Part shown: in pieces, positions 17,432 to 23,945 of the stretch
Layout: each line of letters starts with the position of its first letter
Position numbering within the stretch: the stretch's first letter is position 1
NCBI GenBank assembly: GCA_023453665.1
Contig: JAEXTA010000076.1
Span: 1-32,179 of the forward strand
Direction: 5' to 3'
DNA from: Bacteroidota bacterium
GTDB taxonomy: Bacteria; Bacteroidota; Ignavibacteria; Ignavibacteriales; Ignavibacteriaceae
Length of the DNA: 32,179 bases
Position numbers and translations under genes: made by a program
Notes under the pieces: model-generated
The model's database searches: none
What the model saw: the letters and a program-made list of their open reading frames with translations, nothing else
Told to the model about the DNA's origin: nothing

Positions 17432-17634
17432 TTATACTTAACCGGTTTGAAAACTGAGTTACTAAAATAGTAATTATTTGTGAATGAGAGGTGGAAGAAA
17501 AGAGGGAGAAAAATTTGACGTGGGAATGTTGCCATCTCGCAAATAAAAAATTTGTTGAATGTGAGGAAGATTATAAGCAATATTGGGGCAAGAATTTTGT
17601 TGGCAGTAATTGGAAATTGACGACTAACAAGAAA
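17432..17634. promoter_or_regulatory. Intergenic region between uvrA and the nucleotidyltransferase gene
   Basis: Divergent gap that must hold both promoters. A frame in phase with the nucleotidyltransferase is open from GTG 17491, and TTG 17515 has an agggag run 6 nt upstream, so part of this stretch could be coding (see next entry). No clear promoter elements or repeats were recognised. Confidence 0.3.
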
Positions 17635-18213
17635 ATGATAGTTGATTTTAAAGAAGAAATAGCAACCACCGACATCTCATTCATGACATCTAAATGGATA
17701 ATTGAGAAGGTTCCATTTATTTTTTCTGGAGACTTAGAAAACTATATAAGGTGGAAGGAACTATTAGCCGAAAAAATTGGAGTGGACAGTAAAGCAATTG
17801 TTTTAACAGGCAGTTCTTCAGTTGGCTTTAGCCTTAACCCTGACAATAATCTTAGACCCTTTTCTGAGAAATCTGATATTGATGTTGCAATTATATCGCA
17901 ATTATATTTTGATATTTCATGGCATTTTCTTCGCAATATTGGAACAAGGAGATATACATTAGGTAAAAGAGAAAATAACGCAATAGACGACCATAGAAAC
18001 AGACTAATTTATTGGGGAACTATTGCCACCGACAAAATTCTTCAAATATTCCCCTTTGGTAAGAAGTGGATAACGGCTTTAAACGAAATGTCAAATATAG
18101 AACCTACAAAAGAAAGAACAATAAACATCAGAATCTACAAAGACTTTGAAGCTTTACGTGCATATCATTTAAACAACCTTAGATTAATCAAAGACAAAAT
18201 AATTTCAGAATAA
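17635..18213 (+). CDS. Nucleotidyltransferase-fold protein, partner of DUF262 gene
   Basis: From ATG 17635 the protein has 192 residues. It shows the minimal Pol-beta-type nucleotidyltransferase signature: GSSSVGF (G59, S60) followed by SDIDVAII (D81 and D83, the metal-binding pair). Helical sections follow, including ISWHFLRNIGTRRY, DDHRNRLIYWGT and a C-terminal RIYKDFEALRAYHLNNLR. Likely activity is transfer of a nucleotide to protein, RNA or a small molecule; the target is unknown. Start choice: the frame is open from GTG 17491 (240 residues), and TTG 17515 has a better Shine-Dalgarno site, but the extra N-terminus looks non-conserved in composition. The stop overlaps the next start as TAATG, so the two proteins are made together. 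It is probably a defence or toxin-antitoxin-like component. Confidence 0.75.
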   Translation: MIVDFKEEIATTDISFMTSKWIIEKVPFIFSGDLENYIRWKELLAEKIGVDSKAIVLTGSSSVGFSLNPDNNLRPFSEKSDIDVAIISQLYFDISWHFLRNIGTRRYTLGKRENNAIDDHRNRLIYWGTIATDKILQIFPFGKKWITALNEMSNIEPTKERTINIRIYKDFEALRAYHLNNLRLIKDKIISE

Positions 18214-19259
18214 TGGCAACATTTTTAAAAACTGCTCCAAGAAGTATTTTATGGTTTAAACATGTTCATGAGAGAAACGAACTTGAAATGAAACCACCAT
18301 TTCAGAGAAATCCAGTATGGACAGAAAAACAAAAAAGTTATTTGATTGACTCAATTTTAAATGAATATCCAGTTCCAGAAATCTATATGCAAGAAATTGT
18401 TTCGGAAAAAGGAGAAGTTAAGTATGTAATAGTTGATGGACAACAAAGAATTAGAGCCGTTTTAGAATTCGTAAATAATGAATTTGCAATTGACCCGAAA
18501 GACTCCCCTCAATGGGCTAACCTAACATTTGAAGAATTACGACCTGAAGAAAAGAAAAGAATCTATGAATATGATTTTGTTGCACGTTATTTACCTGACA
18601 TTGACGACACTCAAATCAGAGCCATTTTTGGACGGTTAAATAGAAACAATGTAATTCTAAATGCACAAGAGTTAAGACAAGCAACATATTGGGGACCATT
18701 CATTAAAACAATGAATGAGATTGCTGAAAATGAAAATTGGGCAAAGCTTGACATTTTTACATCCAACGACATCAAACGAATGTTGGATGTCGAGTTTGTT
18801 AGTGAATTAACAATAGCAATTTTAAACGGACACCAAAACAAAAAACTAACTATTGAAAAGTATTACCAATTATATGAGAACGAATTTTCATATCGTAACT
18901 ATATCAAAGAACTTTTTGATGTTGTATTGAGGGAATTACTTACAGTAATGCCATCAGACACAAATCGTTGGTATAAGAGAACCGATTTCTATAGTTTATT
19001 CATTGTTTTCGCAAGACATAGAGATAGGTTACCATTAAGTCAAGAAAAAAGAGAATTGGCAAAATCAATTTTGAACATATTTGGACAACAAATTGACTCG
19101 TACGTTTCGATCACAAAAGAAGAAGACGAACAGAGTTTGGGCTTTCCAGCAAACGTGTTAGCATACGGTCTTGGGATGAGAGCATCAACCGACTTAGGAA
19201 GCAGAAAACGTAGAGACGAAGCATTAGAGTTTGAGCTTAGAGATGTGTGGCTAGAATAA
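18213..19259 (+). CDS. DUF262 (GmrS/ParB-like) domain protein
   Basis: A 348-residue protein whose N-terminal half is a DUF262 domain: PPFQRNPVWTEKQKSYLIDSIL (28-49) and the DGQQR motif (75-79), followed by the family segment LNRNNVILNAQELR. DUF262 is the NTP-hydrolysing, ParB-related domain of the GmrSD type IV restriction system. The HNH domain (DUF1524) that makes GmrD a nuclease is absent; the C-terminal half is helical and unassigned. The gene overlaps the nucleotidyltransferase gene by one base (TAATG), pointing to a two-protein complex. By analogy it may sense or bind DNA or nucleotides, with the nucleotidyltransferase acting as effector or regulator, but that is inference. Confidence 0.88.
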   Translation: MATFLKTAPRSILWFKHVHERNELEMKPPFQRNPVWTEKQKSYLIDSILNEYPVPEIYMQEIVSEKGEVKYVIVDGQQRIRAVLEFVNNEFAIDPKDSPQWANLTFEELRPEEKKRIYEYDFVARYLPDIDDTQIRAIFGRLNRNNVILNAQELRQATYWGPFIKTMNEIAENENWAKLDIFTSNDIKRMLDVEFVSELTIAILNGHQNKKLTIEKYYQLYENEFSYRNYIKELFDVVLRELLTVMPSDTNRWYKRTDFYSLFIVFARHRDRLPLSQEKRELAKSILNIFGQQIDSYVSITKEEDEQSLGFPANVLAYGLGMRASTDLGSRKRRDEALEFELRDVWLE

Positions 19260-19429
19260 CAAATACTGGTAACACTGGTTTTATGTCGGGCTAGGAAAAG
19301 TGCGCACTTAAAGTTTAATGTTACCGCTGAAAATTAATTACAGTAAATAGATTATACCCTAAACCAGCTCGTACACAAATTTGAAATCTGTACCTTAAAG
19401 GTTATATAACGAATCAAGAAATTTATGAT
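19260..19429 (+). promoter_or_regulatory. Intergenic region upstream of the SIR2-like gene, with nested palindromes
   Basis: ggtaaca (19268-19274) and tgttacc (19319-19325) form an inverted repeat that encloses the perfect 12-bp palindrome aagtgcgcactt (19298-19309). Further on, TTGAAA (19381-19386) and TATATA (19403-19408), 16 bp apart, could be a sigma70-like promoter for the SIR2-like gene. Function of the palindromes is unknown: operator, terminator or recombination site. Confidence 0.35.
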
Positions 19430-20338
19430 ATGAACAAGACAATACTGTTTGGAAATGGACTTAACCAACTAACAACGGGACTCATAAGTTGGAAAGACTT
19501 ATTAAATAATATAAAAAGGAGTAACAAGTTTGAAGATTTGGGACTTCCAAATACCATGATTTATGAAAGAATATTAATGGAACGCCCAAAACTTTCTGAG
19601 GGGATTTATGCGGTAGAGGGAAATATCAAATCAGAAATAGCAGATCAAATGCGAATTATTCCTACAAATAATTACTATAAAAAAGTATGTAACTTAGGCT
19701 TCGAAAATTACTTAACAACAAATTACGACTACTCACTTAATAAGATGTTTCAAGAACTTGGATTTACTTCAAACACTAATAGCACAGAAGATATTTACAG
19801 CATAAGAAGAAACTCTTCTATTATTGACAATAACAATAAAGAAATATGCAAAATATGGAACATTCATGGTGAACTTGATCGACCAGCATCTATAATGCTT
19901 GGACTTGATCATTATTGTGGTTCAATAGGTAAACTTGACGCATATCTTAAAGGCACCTATGAATTTCAAGAAAATAAAAATCCTATTAGAGTACAATCAA
20001 TAATTGAAAAAATTAAGAGCAAAGAATTTGACAGGTACTCATGGGTTGAGCTATTTTTTAACACCGATATTCATATTTTGGGGTTGTCACTTGAATATAG
20101 TGAAACTGACCTTTGGTGGATTTTAAATAAGAGAGCTAGGATTATAAATGATAAGAAAACTACCGTTCATATCTCAAACAAAATTTTCTATTATTCGACA
20201 AGTATTGAGTCTGAAAAAGAAGGTGTATTAAACTCATTCAATGTAAATGTATTGAACACTCATATCACCAACCCAAAAACTTTTAACTGGGGGAAATATT
20301 ATGAACAGACATTAGAAAAAATTGGAAATGCGACATAG
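19430..20338 (+). CDS. SIR2-like domain protein (candidate defence NADase)
   Basis: A 302-residue stand-alone SIR2-like protein. Visible motifs are the nucleotide-binding GNGLN (8-12), TTNYD with Asn98, WNIHGELD with His146, and the late HILGLSLEYSETDLW (from about 215). Asn and His are the two residues used by NAD-cleaving SIR2 domains of anti-phage systems such as Thoeris ThsA and DSR. No second domain (SLOG, STALD, TPR) is present, so any trigger must be built in or come from a neighbour. It lies 170 bp after the NTase/DUF262 pair on the same strand, probably with its own promoter. Abortive-infection NAD depletion is the likely role but is inferred; a protein deacylase role is unlikely given the motifs. 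Confidence 0.82.
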   Translation: MNKTILFGNGLNQLTTGLISWKDLLNNIKRSNKFEDLGLPNTMIYERILMERPKLSEGIYAVEGNIKSEIADQMRIIPTNNYYKKVCNLGFENYLTTNYDYSLNKMFQELGFTSNTNSTEDIYSIRRNSSIIDNNNKEICKIWNIHGELDRPASIMLGLDHYCGSIGKLDAYLKGTYEFQENKNPIRVQSIIEKIKSKEFDRYSWVELFFNTDIHILGLSLEYSETDLWWILNKRARIINDKKTTVHISNKIFYYSTSIESEKEGVLNSFNVNVLNTHITNPKTFNWGKYYEQTLEKIGNAT

Positions 20339-20508
20339 AAAACATTTTGTAACACCTTTTAGTCATGTGTTTTGCTTTTGAGCTAATTAACGGTCTTGTA
20401 GTTCTAAGTCTACCACTTCGCATACCCGTTAAAATCACTGTAAAAAAAACAACACCAAACCCTGACTGCCCTTTGGCAGGCACACACAACAATAAAAAAA
20501 GGAAATAA
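20339..20508. other. Intergenic region with attC-like inverted repeat and CTGCC hairpin
   Basis: ttaacgg (20387-20393) and ccgttaa (20426-20432) form a 7-bp inverted repeat with an inner gtag/ctac pair (20398-20401, 20410-20413). AAC...GTT at the arm edges recalls the outer part of an integron attC site, but the flanking bases do not fit RYYYAAC/GTTRRRY well. Further on, ctgcc/ggcag (20466-20479) is a short hairpin that also occurs before the reductase gene at 21300. The rest shows nothing recognisable. Confidence 0.3.
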
Positions 20509-20646
20509 ATGTTGAACGTTGAACGAAGTGAAATCCCGACTTTCGGGAAAGTGAAATCCCTCGAAGCTGGAAGAAAAATAATTTCATTTATGCACATATC
20601 ACTCGACGGTTTTGTTGCAGGACCAAAAGGAGAACGAAATTCGATT
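20509..20646 (+). pseudogene. 5' relic of a dihydrofolate-reductase-family gene fused to the lipoprotein gene
   Basis: The first 46 codons of this frame reproduce the start of the reductase-family gene at 21341: both read AGRKIISFMHISLDGFVAGP. DNA 20569-20634 matches 21377-21442 with about five mismatches, then similarity stops abruptly. The preceding hairpin and the A-rich leader are also shared. The frame runs without a stop into the lipoprotein gene. This is a truncated duplicate of the reductase gene, joined to an unrelated gene at about 20635. It may still matter: aaggag (20628-20633) inside it is the only Shine-Dalgarno-like site before ATG 20647. Confidence 0.8.
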
Positions 20647-21132
20647 ATGAAAAAACTGTTTTTTTTGCTACCGGCACTGCTTTTCTTCACCGCGTGTGAA
20701 AGGTCTGAAACATTAACTAAAAGCGACATCGAAGATATTAGACTAACGATGCAGCAATACCGGGAAGCATGGAAAGCGGGTGATTCAGCGAATGTGCTTA
20801 GCAGAGTTTGTGATGATATTATTTTATATATGCCCAACAAAACTGGAAAGCCTAAGATTGGGAAAGATTCCGTCACTGCGTTTTGGTTTCCTCCTTCAGA
20901 TGTTTCTTATCCCATTGATGCCTATGAGATAACTGATGAGAAGATTGAAGGAAGCGGAAATCTGTGCGTTTATACAGGCGTATCTAAACTGAGGTGGCAT
21001 ATGATGAAGGGTAATGTACATAGTGACACTACCACTTCTGTTTCCGAGTTTCTGAATGTCCTCAAAAAAGTAAATGACGAATGGAAGCTTTATCGGGTGA
21101 TGTATAACTTGAAGAATCAAGATTACCAATAA
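20647..21132 (+). CDS. Lipoprotein with SnoaL/DUF4440-like (NTF2-fold) domain
   Basis: From ATG 20647 it has 161 residues and an unmistakable lipoprotein signal: MKK, the hydrophobic LFFLLPALLFFTA and Cys18. The mature part matches the NTF2-like fold (DUF4440/SnoaL-like): DIEDIRLTMQQYREAWKAGD helix, then DDIILYMPNKTGKPKIGKDSV, VYTGVSKLRWHM and a final VNDEWKLYRVMYN strand. Such proteins bind small ligands; the exact role is unknown. The frame is open 46 codons upstream to 20509 because a reductase fragment is fused in phase, but a start there would bury the signal peptide, so 20647 is preferred. The Shine-Dalgarno spacing (13 nt) is rather long. Confidence 0.8.
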   Translation: MKKLFFLLPALLFFTACERSETLTKSDIEDIRLTMQQYREAWKAGDSANVLSRVCDDIILYMPNKTGKPKIGKDSVTAFWFPPSDVSYPIDAYEITDEKIEGSGNLCVYTGVSKLRWHMMKGNVHSDTTTSVSEFLNVLKKVNDEWKLYRVMYNLKNQDYQ

Positions 21133-21340
21133 ATCGCTTTTACTGAAAAGTGTATGCTTACAATTTAGTGTATGTATACATACACCTGTCTCCGCATAAA
21201 TTTTTAATTGATCGACTTTCTTTAAAAGACAGTGTGCAGGATGACCAGCCTCTGGCAAACATTAGTGAATATTGCAACAAGACATTAACAAACAAGACCT
21301 GCCTGTATTCAGGCACAGGCAAAAATAAAAAAGGAATAAT
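21133..21340. other. Intergenic region with 18-bp palindrome and CTGCC-type hairpin
   Basis: gtgtatgtatacatacac (21168-21185) is a perfect 18-bp palindrome 35 bp after the lipoprotein stop. tgcctg/caggca (21300-21315) with loop tatt is the counterpart of the hairpin at 20466-20479 and starts the block duplicated upstream. No coding capacity was recognised. Confidence 0.5.
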
Positions 21341-21949
21341 ATGTCGAACGTGAACGAAGTGAAATCTCACAAAGCGGGAAGAAAAATAATTTCATTTATG
21401 CACATCTCACTGGACGGTTTTGTAGCAGGACCAAACGGTGAAATGAACTGGGTTAAAGTCGATGATGAAATTTTTGATTACGTCGGCAAGCGCATAAGCG
21501 AAGGCGACACTTCATTATATGGACGTGTCACTTATGATATGATGGAAAGTTACTGGCCCACAGCAGGAGACAAACCCAATGCAACCAAACACGACATTGA
21601 ACATTCAAAGTGGTACAGCAAAGTTCATAAGGTTGTTTTATCCAAAACAATGAAAGGCACAAGCCCGGCTAACACAACAATTATCAGCGATAACATTACC
21701 GACAGGATAAATGAAATAAAACAATCCGGAAGTAAAGACATCCTGCTTTTCGGTAGTCCTTCAGCAACACATTCTCTTATAGAGCTTAACTTAATTGACG
21801 GCTACTGGCTGTTTGTCAATCCGGTAATACTCGGTCAAGGCATTCCATTGTTTAAAGACATGAACAACAAAATTGACTTGAAACTCCTGAATACTCATCA
21901 ATTCACCAGCGGCGTAATTGAACTGAATTATATAGTCGATAAACAATAA
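21341..21949 (+). CDS. Dihydrofolate-reductase-family (RibD C-terminal domain) protein
   Basis: A 202-residue NADPH-dependent reductase-fold protein of the RibD_C/YyaP group. Visible are KIISFMHISLDGFVAGPNGEMNW, the DTSLYGRVTYDMMESYW helix, a glycine turn DILLFGSPSATHSLIELNLIDGY and NPVILGQGIPLF near the end. Substrate is unknown, and the similarity does not mean it makes tetrahydrofolate. The N-terminus is odd: relatives usually begin directly with M-R-K-I-I, whereas here MSNVNEVKSHKAG precedes RKIIS and is encoded by a repeat (tgaacgaagtgaaatc, 21351-21366) also found at 20520-20535. A good aagg-type Shine-Dalgarno run (aaaaaagg, ending 21333) supports ATG 21341. ATG 21399 is an alternative that would lose the first strand. 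Confidence 0.9.
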   Translation: MSNVNEVKSHKAGRKIISFMHISLDGFVAGPNGEMNWVKVDDEIFDYVGKRISEGDTSLYGRVTYDMMESYWPTAGDKPNATKHDIEHSKWYSKVHKVVLSKTMKGTSPANTTIISDNITDRINEIKQSGSKDILLFGSPSATHSLIELNLIDGYWLFVNPVILGQGIPLFKDMNNKIDLKLLNTHQFTSGVIELNYIVDKQ

Positions 21950-22124
21950 CTGCCTGTCAGCCGGCAGACAGACGAAATGCCGTGATTTAAGACAGAACAA
22001 ATCTTTCTCTTTACAGAACTAAAAATAATTGTCGTATCCAGCCACCAATAATGTCGCATTTACACATTGAAAACATTTTCTTCGTTAACGAAATTAGCTG
22101 TAACAAAAACATAAGTGAGATGGT
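21950..22124. other. Intergenic region with CTGCC repeat and NTAACN-type palindrome
   Basis: ctgcc (21950-21954) and ggcag (21963-21967) sit right after the reductase stop, with an overlapping ctgtc/gacag pair, and may end transcription. ttcgttaacgaa (22081-22092) is a perfect 12-bp palindrome 33 bp before the next start. Nothing else was recognised. Confidence 0.35.
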
Positions 22125-22700
22125 ATGAGTAAAATAATAGCAGCAATCAATATGACGCTTGACGGATTTTGTGATCATACAGCAATCATTCCGGATGAGG
22201 AAATCCATCAACATTATGCTGATCTGTTAAGCAGCGCAGACACCATTCTGTACGGCAGAATAACTTACCAGCTTATGGAATACTGGCGAACCCTGGCAGA
22301 GAATCCTTCCGGTGAAAAATCAATGGACGATTTTGCCGTTGTAATGAACAGTACCCCGAAGATTGTTTTTTCTAACACAATTAAAAGTGTCGATTGGGAA
22401 AGTGCGAAATTAGCTAACCGAAATCTTGAAGAAGAAGTTTTGGAACTCAGGCATTCCCACAAAAGCATAAGTAAAGATATATTTGTCGGCAGCCGCAGTT
22501 TAATTTTACAACTAATGAATCTTAATTTGATTGATGAATACCAGATTTGTGTTCACCCTGTTATAGCAGGAAATGGTTTGCCATTATTTGAAGATATAAA
22601 TGAGAGTACTGTCCTTAAACTCGTCGATACAAAAATCTTTAGCTCCGGCGCAGTAATACTTTACTACGAACCGGCAAAGATTGAGCGTTCAGCACAATAA
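22125..22700 (+). CDS. Dihydrofolate-reductase-family (RibD C-terminal domain) protein, second copy
   Basis: A 191-residue protein of the same fold as the preceding gene but clearly divergent, so an old paralogue or separate acquisition rather than a recent duplicate. It begins as the family usually does: MSKIIAAINMTLDGFCDH. ADTILYGRITYQLMEYWRTLA, a FVGSRSLILQLMNLNLIDEY segment and HPVIAGNGLPLFEDI follow. The substrate is unknown; NADPH-dependent reduction is the fold expectation. Shine-Dalgarno gagatgg lies just before ATG 22125. It is 35 bp from the next gene (DUF1801), so the two may be co-transcribed. Confidence 0.9.
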   Translation: MSKIIAAINMTLDGFCDHTAIIPDEEIHQHYADLLSSADTILYGRITYQLMEYWRTLAENPSGEKSMDDFAVVMNSTPKIVFSNTIKSVDWESAKLANRNLEEEVLELRHSHKSISKDIFVGSRSLILQLMNLNLIDEYQICVHPVIAGNGLPLFEDINESTVLKLVDTKIFSSGAVILYYEPAKIERSAQ

Positions 22701-22735
22701 ACAACTAACCGTTCACGTTGATTCAGGTAATTTAT

Positions 22736-23167
22736 ATGAACATACAAGACCAAATAAAAAAGTATATTGACAGCCAACCAGAACCTAAACGAAATGATAT
22801 GCAAGAGTTGCATCGCGTTATTATGCAGATAATGCCTGGATGTAAATTATGGTTCTTAGACGGAAAAGATGATAAAGGTAAAATTGTTTCTAATCCTAAT
22901 ATCGGATATGGCTCACAAACCATAAAATATGCTGATGGAAAAACCAAAGAGTTTTATCAAATTGGTATCAGTGCTAACAAAACCGGAATCTCTGTTTACA
23001 TACTTGGTTTAGAAGATAAAACCTACCTTGTACGAACGTATGGAAAAAAACTTGGCAAGGCGAGTGTAACGGGATATTGTATTAAATTCAAAAGGCTGAA
23101 AGATATAAACATCGATATACTTGAAGAAGCAATCCGATTTGGGTTTGAAGTTCAGAATGAAAATTAA
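22736..23167 (+). CDS. DUF1801 domain protein (copy 1)
   Basis: A 143-residue soluble protein of the DUF1801 (YdhG/YdeI-like) fold: N-terminal helix MNIQDQIKKYIDSQPEPKRNDMQELHRVIMQIMP, the beta section GYGSQTIKYADGKTKEFYQIGIS, GISVYILGLEDK, and the C-terminal YCIKFKRLKDINIDILEEAIRFGFE. The fold resembles frataxin-like and YjbR proteins; some relatives have been linked to iron handling, but no function can be assigned here. ATG 22736 with aggtaa upstream was chosen over the in-frame TTG 18 bp earlier. It is followed by MmcQ/YjbR after 14 bp and belongs to the same transcription unit. Confidence 0.88.
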   Translation: MNIQDQIKKYIDSQPEPKRNDMQELHRVIMQIMPGCKLWFLDGKDDKGKIVSNPNIGYGSQTIKYADGKTKEFYQIGISANKTGISVYILGLEDKTYLVRTYGKKLGKASVTGYCIKFKRLKDINIDILEEAIRFGFEVQNEN

Positions 23168-23181
23168 TTTAACTTTGTAAA

Positions 23182-23541
23182 ATGATCACGATTGATACAC
23201 TAAGAAAAATAGCACTATCATTTCCTGAAACGACAGAAGAACCACACTTTGAAAAAACTTCTTTCAGAGTGAAAAAGAAAATCTTTGCGACTTATGACGA
23301 AGACAGGAACAGAGCTTGTATCAAGCTATCAGAAATTGACCAGGATGTTTTTTCTTCTGTTGACAAGAAAAATATTTTCCCGGTTGATAACAAATGGGGC
23401 AAACAAGGCTGGACATTTATTGAAATGAACAAAGTGCGTAAAGAATTATTTATGGATGCTGTAACTACCCCATACTGTGAAGTTGCACCTAAAAAACTTG
23501 ATGATCAAGTTAGAGGGGATGATAACTTTTATAAAAAATGA
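23182..23541 (+). CDS. MmcQ/YjbR family protein
   Basis: A 119-residue protein of the MmcQ/YjbR family (CyaY-like fold, often annotated as DNA-binding). The usual layout is visible: DTLRKIALSFPETTEEPHFEKTSFRVKKKIFATYDED, then CIKLSEIDQDVF, NKWGKQGWTFIEMNKVRKELFMDAV and a C-terminal PKKL segment. The biological role is not established. The stop overlaps the next start as ATGA (23538-23541), so the downstream membrane protein is translationally coupled. It is 14 bp from the DUF1801 gene. Confidence 0.9.
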   Translation: MITIDTLRKIALSFPETTEEPHFEKTSFRVKKKIFATYDEDRNRACIKLSEIDQDVFSSVDKKNIFPVDNKWGKQGWTFIEMNKVRKELFMDAVTTPYCEVAPKKLDDQVRGDDNFYKK

Positions 23542-23945
23542 AAAGCAAAATTTTAAACATTCTCTTAATGGTCACTTCGCTATTCGGATATTTAGAGTGG
23601 AGCGGAAATCGTCATTCATTTCTTTTCCAGGTAGAAGGCGAATTTTTTTTAAAATTATTTTCTGACCCGGTTTCTGTGATTCATCCATTTACAGTATTAC
23701 CGTTGATTGGACAGATACTCTTAATAATTACTTTATTCCAAAAGAGGCCCGGCAGATTATTGACTAATACGGCTATAGTTGGGTTAGGCATTCTGTTAGG
23801 GTTAATGCAGTTGATAGGAATAATCAGTTTTAATCTGAAAATAATATTTTCAACAATTCCATTTATTGTTGTAACTTTATTAACAATCAGGCATCACAGG
23901 ATCTATAATGAAAAATACCAGCGGACAAGAATGCCGAACAGTTGA
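23538..23945 (+). CDS. Small membrane protein, function unknown
   Basis: A 135-residue protein with three to four hydrophobic helices: about 5-20 (weak), FTVLPLIGQILLIITLF, TAIVGLGILLGLMQLIGII and IFSTIPFIVVTLLTI. A basic C-terminal tail follows (RHHRIYNEKYQRTR). Hence it is an inner-membrane protein. I do not recognise the family. It overlaps the MmcQ/YjbR gene by ATGA, so both are made from one mRNA; a functional link between them is possible but unproved. Confidence 0.75.
   Translation: MKSKILNILLMVTSLFGYLEWSGNRHSFLFQVEGEFFLKLFSDPVSVIHPFTVLPLIGQILLIITLFQKRPGRLLTNTAIVGLGILLGLMQLIGIISFNLKIIFSTIPFIVVTLLTIRHHRIYNEKYQRTRMPNS

Noticed and set aside
17635..18213. Nucleotidyltransferase as antitoxin of an MNT-HEPN toxin pair
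   Set aside because: The partner is a DUF262 protein and no HEPN (RxxxxH) gene is next to it.
18213..19259. Complete GmrSD type IV restriction enzyme
   Set aside because: No DUF1524 or HNH motif is present in this protein or its neighbours.
20380..20440. tRNA-like sequence on the minus strand (gcgaagtggtagactt)
   Set aside because: No acceptor stem, T-loop or full cloverleaf can be folded; only a short resemblance.
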